Below the pieces are notes generated by a model. The model searched no databases. It worked only from the letters and a program-made list of their open reading frames with translations, and was not told the DNA's origin. This document shows positions 6,134-9,896 of a stretch of DNA of 9,896 nucleotides, one piece after another (the first letter of the stretch is position 1; each line of letters begins with the position of its first letter). The DNA is from an uncultured Eggerthellaceae bacterium (GTDB lineage: Bacteria > Actinomycetota > Coriobacteriia > Coriobacteriales > Eggerthellaceae), in NCBI GenBank assembly GCA_947632575.1, contig CANRPV010000047.1, positions 1 to 9,896 of the forward strand, given 5' to 3'. The position numbers and the translations under genes were made by a program.

Positions 6134-6257
6134 CGGTGGCATGTTCCATGCTCTTTGCGGGCAGATCTTGTGTCATTTGCAGGCATTTCTGCGTTATTTG
6201 CGCGCTACGCGCTGCTCGCAGACATACCCTGCACTACTCGCAGACGTGTTCCATGCC
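6134..6257 (-). repeat. Degenerate ~21-nt tandem array spanning the arsR stop and filling the arsR-HMA gap
   Basis: On the + strand, six units begin at about 6134, 6154, 6176, 6197, 6215 and 6237, with periods of 20, 22, 21, 18 and 22. Internal units start TTTGC or CTCGC followed by RGRCA; for example CTCGCAGACATACC at 6215 and CTCGCAGACGTGTT at 6237. The outer units share an exact TGTTCCATGC (6142-6151 and 6247-6256). The unit at 6237-6257 is coding: on the - strand it encodes GMEHVCE, the last seven residues of ArsR, including metal ligands His116 and Glu119. The TAG stop (6234-6236) falls in the next unit. The array thus seems built from copies of the gene's own 3' end. Confidence 0.75.
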
Positions 6258-6593
6258 TTGGGCTAATACGGTATGCACATGGTTGTCGGAGAGGGAGTAG
6301 ATGATGTTTTTACCCTCCCTCTGGAACTTAACCAGATGAGCCTGTTTCAGTGTTCTCAACTGATGAGACACAGCGCTTTGCGTAGCGCCGATTATCTCGG
6401 CGATATCGGCGACGCAGCGGTCTTGTTCGAGCAGCGCAAAGAGAATCTTGATGCGGGTGGTATCGGCGAAGACCTTGAAAAGGTCGGCTAGGTCATAGAG
6501 AATTTCCTCATCAGGCATCGATTCTGCCAGCGAGTCGTCAGTGGCCTTTTCGCCGGTGCGTTCATAGTCGTTTTGGTTTTCGCTCGTTGTCAT
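6234..6593 (-). CDS. ArsR/SmtB-family metal-sensing repressor
   Basis: This 119-residue winged-helix repressor releases DNA on metal binding. After a disordered acidic N-terminus (1-30) comes LADLFKVFADTTRIKILFALLEQDRC, then the helix-turn-helix VADIAEIIGATQSAVSHQLRTLKQAHLV (61-88), the beta-wing QREGKNIIYSL and helix alpha-5. Alpha-5 carries Asp103, His105, His116 and Glu119 in the D-x-H-(10)-H-x-x-E spacing of the SmtB/CzrA zinc site. Alpha-3 keeps only one cysteine (Cys60) of the CadC-type ELCVCD site, so an alpha-5 Zn-type sensor is likely. Glu119 is the final residue. The ATG at 6593 is chosen over an in-frame ATG at 6626 because AAGGTGAGG lies just before it, and 6626 lies inside the operator. 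First gene of the metal operon. Confidence 0.94.
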   Translation of the reverse strand: MTTSENQNDYERTGEKATDDSLAESMPDEEILYDLADLFKVFADTTRIKILFALLEQDRCVADIAEIIGATQSAVSHQLRTLKQAHLVKFQREGKNIIYSLSDNHVHTVLAQGMEHVCE

Positions 6594-6616
6594 TGCCTCA
6601 CCTTGCTCGAATAAAC

Positions 6617-6641
6617 ATATGAACAACTATTCAACTATTCA
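6617..6641 (-). promoter_or_regulatory. SmtB/CzrA-type operator with an extra half-site
   Basis: TGAACA (6620-6625), two bases AC, then TATTCA (6628-6633) is the classic 6-2-6 palindrome bound by SmtB/ZiaR/CzrA-type repressors. A second TATTCA follows at 6636-6641 after another AC, so ACTATTCA is present as a perfect direct repeat (6626-6633, 6634-6641). The site lies between the -10 box and the arsR start, over the expected transcription start, where a bound repressor would block the operon. Confidence 0.85.
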
Positions 6642-6643
6642 TA

Positions 6644-6671
6644 AGTATAGGAAGTGAGTACCACTTGTCAA
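6644..6671 (-). promoter_or_regulatory. Promoter of the arsR-HMA-ATPase operon
   Basis: Read on the - strand, TTGACA (6671-6666) is followed after 16 bases by TATACT (6649-6644). Both hexamers are at or near the sigma-70 consensus. The transcription start should fall near 6637, inside the operator, so the untranslated leader to the ATG at 6593 is about 45 bases. Confidence 0.85.
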
Positions 6672-6890
6672 GCACAAATTGGTCTATGGTTAGCGAAGGA
6701 TGTCAGACGTGCTCTGGCGCCTCTTCTGATTCACGCAACAGGTTTGGGAGAAATGTAAGGGGGTGCGCTGAGCAGGGACTTGTCCGGTAGGAATATTAAT
6801 ATTAAGAAACGGTTCATCGAGTAGTGGTCTTGGTATCAAGTGGACAACAGTATTTCGTTGTGCTGAGTAAAACGATCAAGTATTCGCCAG
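6672..6890. other. Intergenic stretch without a recognisable gene
   Basis: Between the metal-operon promoter and the phosphatase upstream region I see no convincing coding frame, tRNA or terminator. The only clear element is a perfect 12-bp palindrome, AATATTAATATT, at 6792-6803 in a short AT-rich patch. It could be a regulator site or simply AT-rich DNA. Confidence 0.5.
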
Positions 6891-6917
6891 TATAGTTTCA
6901 TGCACATGCGTGCATGA
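6891..6917 (+). promoter_or_regulatory. Possible -10 box and overlapping inverted repeat upstream of the phosphatase gene
   Basis: TATAGT at 6891-6896 is a plausible -10 box, although no good -35 lies 16-18 bases upstream. Immediately after it, TCATGCAC (6898-6905), spacer ATGC, GTGCATGA (6910-6917) forms a perfect 8-bp inverted repeat. If transcription starts near 6903, the repeat sits over the start, as an operator would; alternatively it is a hairpin in the RNA leader. The inverted repeat is certain; the promoter is tentative. Confidence 0.45.
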
Positions 6918-6980
6918 TTCTGTGTGGTTAACAACGAGCGCAGCTGCGAAAACAATGGGAACAGGAGAGAAAGGCAGATT

Positions 6981-7961
6981 ATGGATACCCCGAAGGATGT
7001 CTGTACGGATACTCCAAAAACAAGTACCTGTAGTCTCGACCCAAAACAGGACTCGGCTAGCAGCGAGAAGGCTGCGGCGCCTCAGATCTGCGCTCTCAAT
7101 TCGGACATGTGGCCTGCCCAGCAAAGCGACGAGCCCGTTAAGCCTGAAGAGATTCCCGATTTCGCCTACTTTGGACACATCAAGTTGGCGGGACTTCCCA
7201 ATACCCGCGATCTAGGGGGTATGCCTATCGAATCTGGACACGCCATAGCTCCGAGCCGGCTCATTCGCTCAGGAGCACTTGGCCACGGGACAGAAGCCGA
7301 TTTCAGCAAGCTCATCGAGGAACATCATCTTGCGAGGATTGTGGACTTTCGTACCGAGCTTGAGCGAAACCAGGATCCCGATCCTATGGAGAAGCTGCCG
7401 GGTGTGGTGCTCTATGAGTTACCCATGTTTGAGGAAGAAGCTATCGGTATTACTCGAGGTAACGGCTTTAAGGATGAGGTAGAGACTTTTCTTCGCTTTG
7501 GTAAAAACCCCTTCGAGGAGATCAAAAAGACCTACGCTCTCGCCGTGACCCAGGATGCGGGGCAGCGTGCGCTGAGGCGCTTTTTCACGGTGCTGCTCGA
7601 TGCGGATGCGGATGCCACCCTTTGGCATTGCACCGAGGGTAAGGATCGAACTGGCCTTGCGGGAATCTTCCTTGAGTATATCTTGGGAGTGTCTCCCATC
7701 AATATTCGCAAGGACTATCTGGCTACCAACATCTTCGAGGATAACTGGATGGAACACGCTTTGAATGCGCTTGCCGATCACCATATCGCGAAAAATCTCG
7801 AAAACGACGCCGATGCGCTCTTTTTCGCTCATGATGGCTTCGTGCGGGCGGCATTAGAGGCTATAGAGCAGCAGTTTGGCTCCGTGGATGGCTATCTCAA
7901 AAACGCCTTAGATCTCAACGATGGCGCCCAGGAGGAATTGAGAGCGAAATACCTGGTCTAA
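6981..7961 (+). CDS. PtpB/IphP-like protein tyrosine phosphatase
   Basis: This 326-residue enzyme should remove phosphate from phosphotyrosine, and some relatives also act on phosphoserine/threonine or phosphoinositides. The P-loop HCTEGKDRTG carries nucleophile Cys217 and Arg223; the HCxxGKDRTG form is characteristic of the Y_phosphatase3 group that includes M. tuberculosis PtpB and IphP. The N-terminal family motif NTRDLGG is at 74-80. VDFRTELE (121-128) contains Asp122, a candidate general acid by analogy with PtpB. The C-terminal YLKNALDLNDGAQEELRAKYL is also typical. Residues 1-55 are polar, probably disordered, with Cys8, Cys17 and Cys37. There is no signal peptide, so it is cytoplasmic or exported by another route. 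ATG 6981 is chosen because AGGAGAGAAAGG precedes it; a GTG at 6924 has no ribosome site. Its substrate is not indicated by context. Confidence 0.92.
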   Translation: MDTPKDVCTDTPKTSTCSLDPKQDSASSEKAAAPQICALNSDMWPAQQSDEPVKPEEIPDFAYFGHIKLAGLPNTRDLGGMPIESGHAIAPSRLIRSGALGHGTEADFSKLIEEHHLARIVDFRTELERNQDPDPMEKLPGVVLYELPMFEEEAIGITRGNGFKDEVETFLRFGKNPFEEIKKTYALAVTQDAGQRALRRFFTVLLDADADATLWHCTEGKDRTGLAGIFLEYILGVSPINIRKDYLATNIFEDNWMEHALNALADHHIAKNLENDADALFFAHDGFVRAALEAIEQQFGSVDGYLKNALDLNDGAQEELRAKYLV

Positions 7962-8060
7962 AACACCAATCTAAAGTATCTAGTCAAAAAAACCTGATCC
8001 AAAAATACCTGGTTCAAAACATCAATCAAAAACACCAACCAAAAACACCTGGTCTGGGCT
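7952..8060 (+). repeat. Degenerate 13-15-nt tandem array starting on the phosphatase stop codon
   Basis: Eight units begin at 7952, 7966, 7979, 7993, 8008, 8022, 8035 and 8048, with periods of 14, 13, 14, 15, 14, 13 and 13. The approximate consensus is CCTGGTCAAAAACA. Unit 1 (CCTGGTCTAAAACA) contains the last codons and the TAA stop at 7959-7961; the last unit again reads CCTGGTCT. The RNA is A/C-rich and strongly G-poor: between 7962 and 8047 I count roughly 20 C against about 5 G. This is the composition expected of a Rho-loading (rut) site, and no hairpin terminator is seen after this gene. The rut role is inference. Confidence 0.85.
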
Positions 8061-8162
8061 TTAGTATGAACGCAAATCAGCGAATCGGTTAAGATTCAAT
8101 CGCGTCTCGTCAAAAAGCTTTCAAACTTTTCAGGTATGATGCACCTAATGTCCATGGCTTTT

Positions 8163-8168
8163 GAGGAG
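8163..8168 (+). promoter_or_regulatory. Ribosome binding site that sets the guaA start
   Basis: GAGGAG is followed by a 5-base spacer and GTG at 8174. An in-frame TGA at 8162-8164 overlaps this site, so no earlier start is possible. The next plausible in-frame start, GTG at the VLVFDFG segment, has no ribosome site. Confidence 0.8.
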
Positions 8169-8173
8169 TCATC

Positions 8174-9896
8174 GTGCCTAATAATTTCTCAGCTTCCAGT
8201 GTTTCATCCGCAAACTCGTCCTCTTCCGCAGCAATTCCGGAAAACCAAACCTTACAACCTGGGATTTCGTCTCAGTCAATCGAGGCGAACAGGGAAGGAG
8301 ACAAGGGTCAGAGCGTAAAGGGCCAGAGCGTAAAGCCTCTGCCGCCCCAAACGGTGCTCGTTTTTGATTTCGGCGCCCAGTATGGTCAACTTATAGCCCG
8401 TCGAGTGCGTGATCTGCACGTTTACTCCGAGATTGTTCCCTGCGACATCTCCGCTGAAGAGGTAGCGATTATGGCCCCGGCGGCCATCATCCTTTCCGGA
8501 GGGCCAGCTAGCGTTTACGCCGATGATGCACCAACCATGGATCCGAGGGTATTCGATCTCGATATTCCCATTCTTGGTTTTTGCTACGGTCAGCAGATTA
8601 TGGCCACATCATTGGGAGGATCGGTAGGCCACACCGACAAAGGCGAATATGGCCCCGCACCTTTGACGCGCTACGATAAGGACACTTCAGCCCTTCTTGC
8701 TGGAACTCCCGAGGAGCAAACGGTTTGGATGAGTCACCGGGATGCGGTGGTTGAGGTGCCAGATGGTTTCGTCATTACATCTAAAACCGATATTTGCCCG
8801 GTGGCTTCAATGGAAAATCCCGAGAAGCGCCTTTATGCCACTCAGTTTCATCCCGAAGTGCGCCATACCGTCTACGGCACGGAAATCCTGAAAAACTTCC
8901 TCTTCGATATTTGCGATTTGGATCCAATTTGGACGATGAGCAACATCATCGACGATGCCGTGAACTCTATCAGAGATCTGGTGGGAAGCGACCGAGTTAT
9001 CTTAGGACTTTCCGGCGGCGTCGATTCGAGCGTTGTGGCTGCCTTGTGCTCACGAGCTATTGGCGGACAAGTGACCTGCGTGTTTGTTAATCATGGGCTC
9101 TTGCGCAAAGGTGAGCCGGAGGAAGTCGAATCGGTGTTTACGCGCCAGTTCGACGTCGATTTCATTCACGTTCATGCCGAGGATCGCTATGCGGAGCTGC
9201 TCAAAGGGGTATGCGATCCTGAGCAAAAGCGTCGCATTATCGGTACTCAGTTCTGGAAGGAATTCTTTGAGGTCGCTAAGAGCCTCGATGGCGTGAAATA
9301 CCTGGCTCAGGGCACTATCTATCCTGACATTATCGAAAGCGGAGCGCGCAAAACTGGTGGCAAGGCTTCAACCATCAAAAGCCATCACAATCTGATTCCG
9401 TTCCCGCCGGGTGTGCACTTTGAGTTGATCGAGCCCTTGGATCACTTCTTCAAGGACGAGGTGCGCGCGATCGGAACCGCATTAGGCCTGCCCGATCCCA
9501 TCGTTCATCGTCAGCCGTTCCCAGGTCCGGGTCTTGCCATTCGTATCATCGGCGATGTGACGCCGGAGAAGCTGCGCATCTTGAAGGATGCCGATGCTAT
9601 TGTTCGCGAAGAGCTGGATGCCTATAACGAGCAGCTGTTTCAGGAGACCGGCGACCGCGCCGGCGAGCTTGAATGCAGCGAGGCCGGCGGGCCGGTGGTG
9701 GCGCGTCCCGTGTGGCAGTACTTCGCCGTGCTTCCTGACTTGCGTAGTGTTGGCGTTATGGGCGACGAGCGTACGTACCAGCGGCCAATCATCCTTCGTG
9801 CGGTTGAAAGCTCCGATGCAATGACAGCCGACTGGGCGAAATTGCCCTACGAGGTACTTGGCGCGATTTCTAGTCGAATCGTGTCCGAAGTGGATG
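8174..9896 (+). CDS. guaA: GMP synthase (glutamine-hydrolysing), 3' end outside window, with N-terminal extension
   Basis: GuaA converts XMP to GMP using ATP and glutamine, the last step of guanine nucleotide synthesis, in the cytoplasm. About 574 residues are visible with no stop. The class I glutamine amidotransferase domain begins at about residue 60 (TVLVFDFGAQYGQLIARRVRD). Its catalytic triad is Cys137 (GFCYGQQ), His226 and Glu228 (QFHPEV). The ATP pyrophosphatase domain has the PP-loop SGGVDSS at 280-286. The dimerisation domain includes RQPFPGPGLAIRIIGDVTPEKL. The last visible residues, ISSRIVSEVD, suggest about 20 more residues to the end. Oddity: about 58 residues of Ser-rich, probably disordered sequence precede the catalytic domain, where most GuaA proteins have only a handful. 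The upstream in-frame stop and good ribosome site support GTG 8174 as the true start. No guanine riboswitch is visible upstream. Confidence 0.95.
   Translation, partial: MPNNFSASSVSSANSSSSAAIPENQTLQPGISSQSIEANREGDKGQSVKGQSVKPLPPQTVLVFDFGAQYGQLIARRVRDLHVYSEIVPCDISAEEVAIMAPAAIILSGGPASVYADDAPTMDPRVFDLDIPILGFCYGQQIMATSLGGSVGHTDKGEYGPAPLTRYDKDTSALLAGTPEEQTVWMSHRDAVVEVPDGFVITSKTDICPVASMENPEKRLYATQFHPEVRHTVYGTEILKNFLFDICDLDPIWTMSNIIDDAVNSIRDLVGSDRVILGLSGGVDSSVVAALCSRAIGGQVTCVFVNHGLLRKGEPEEVESVFTRQFDVDFIHVHAEDRYAELLKGVCDPEQKRRIIGTQFWKEFFEVAKSLDGVKYLAQGTIYPDIIESGARKTGGKASTIKSHHNLIPFPPGVHFELIEPLDHFFKDEVRAIGTALGLPDPIVHRQPFPGPGLAIRIIGDVTPEKLRILKDADAIVREELDAYNEQLFQETGDRAGELECSEAGGPVVARPVWQYFAVLPDLRSVGVMGDERTYQRPIILRAVESSDAMTADWAKLPYEVLGAISSRIVSEVD
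8306..8335 (+). repeat. 15-nt tandem duplication in the guaA N-terminal extension
   Basis: GGTCAGAGCGTAAAG (8306-8320) is followed directly by GGCCAGAGCGTAAAG (8321-8335), identical at 14 of 15 positions. It encodes GQSVK twice (residues 45-54), just before the amidotransferase domain. The period keeps the reading frame. Confidence 0.85.

Noticed and set aside
5898..6702. The 12-mer TAGCGAAGGATG at both 5898-5909 and 6691-6702
   Set aside because: A 12-base match is expected by chance a few times within a window of this size, and the contexts are unrelated.
6924..6980. A longer phosphatase beginning at GTG 6924
   Set aside because: No ribosome site there, whereas AGGAGAGAAAGG sits just before ATG 6981; the extra residues show no family similarity.
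8061..8173. A purine riboswitch or clear promoter upstream of guaA
   Set aside because: No riboswitch core is visible. TATGAT at 8135-8140 could be a -10 box but has no acceptable -35 partner.
8136..8318. Small open frame from ATG 8136
   Set aside because: It overlaps the guaA 5' end in another frame; the GAGGAG site and conserved GuaA domains support the guaA frame.

Overview
The window looks like chromosomal DNA of a moderate-GC Gram-positive bacterium. Ribosomal proteins L10 and L7/L12, the aconitase tail and GMP synthase look actinobacterial, perhaps class Coriobacteriia. That placement is an impression from protein style, not a search result. The small metal-efflux operon resembles versions common in Firmicutes/Clostridia and Coriobacteriia.

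Layout. (1) 2-2312 (+): the tail of aconitate hydratase overlaps by 8 bases an uncharacterised three-helix membrane protein with a Ser/Gly/Ala-rich N-terminus. (2) 2313-3892 (+): a consensus promoter, an L10 leader RNA with a strong attenuator hairpin, rplJ, rplL and a terminator. Neither rpoB nor rplKA is adjacent. (3) 3912-6671 (-): a metal-resistance operon read from the right. It has a promoter and operator, an ArsR/SmtB-type sensor with an intact alpha-5 zinc site, a separate HMA metal-binding protein, and a P1B-type Zn/Cd/Pb-exporting ATPase without an HMA domain of its own. (4) 6981-7961 (+): a PtpB/IphP-like protein tyrosine phosphatase. (5) 8174-9896 (+): guaA (GMP synthase), cut by the window edge near its C-terminus. 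It starts at GTG and carries an unusual Ser-rich N-terminal extension of about 58 residues.

Working together. The L10 leader should let free L10-L12 complex stop transcription of its own operon. The metal sensor should release its operator when Zn, Cd or Pb is in excess, so that the HMA protein and ATPase are made and export the metal. The other genes are housekeeping or signalling genes with no obvious link to these two units.

Most unusual feature. Four genes (membrane protein, ATPase, arsR, phosphatase), on both strands, end in degenerate short tandem repeats that include or touch their own stop codon. Periods are about 13-14 nt in two cases and about 14-22 nt in the others. Each array has a different sequence, built from the local gene end, so they are not copies of one mobile repeat. 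The rplL 3' region has a 13-nt tandem duplication and a run of hairpins, and two coding regions (membrane protein N-terminus and guaA N-terminus) also contain short tandem duplications. This looks like a genome-level habit of short tandem duplication that is tolerated, or used, at gene ends. I see no defence island, CRISPR array, insertion sequence or phage genes.
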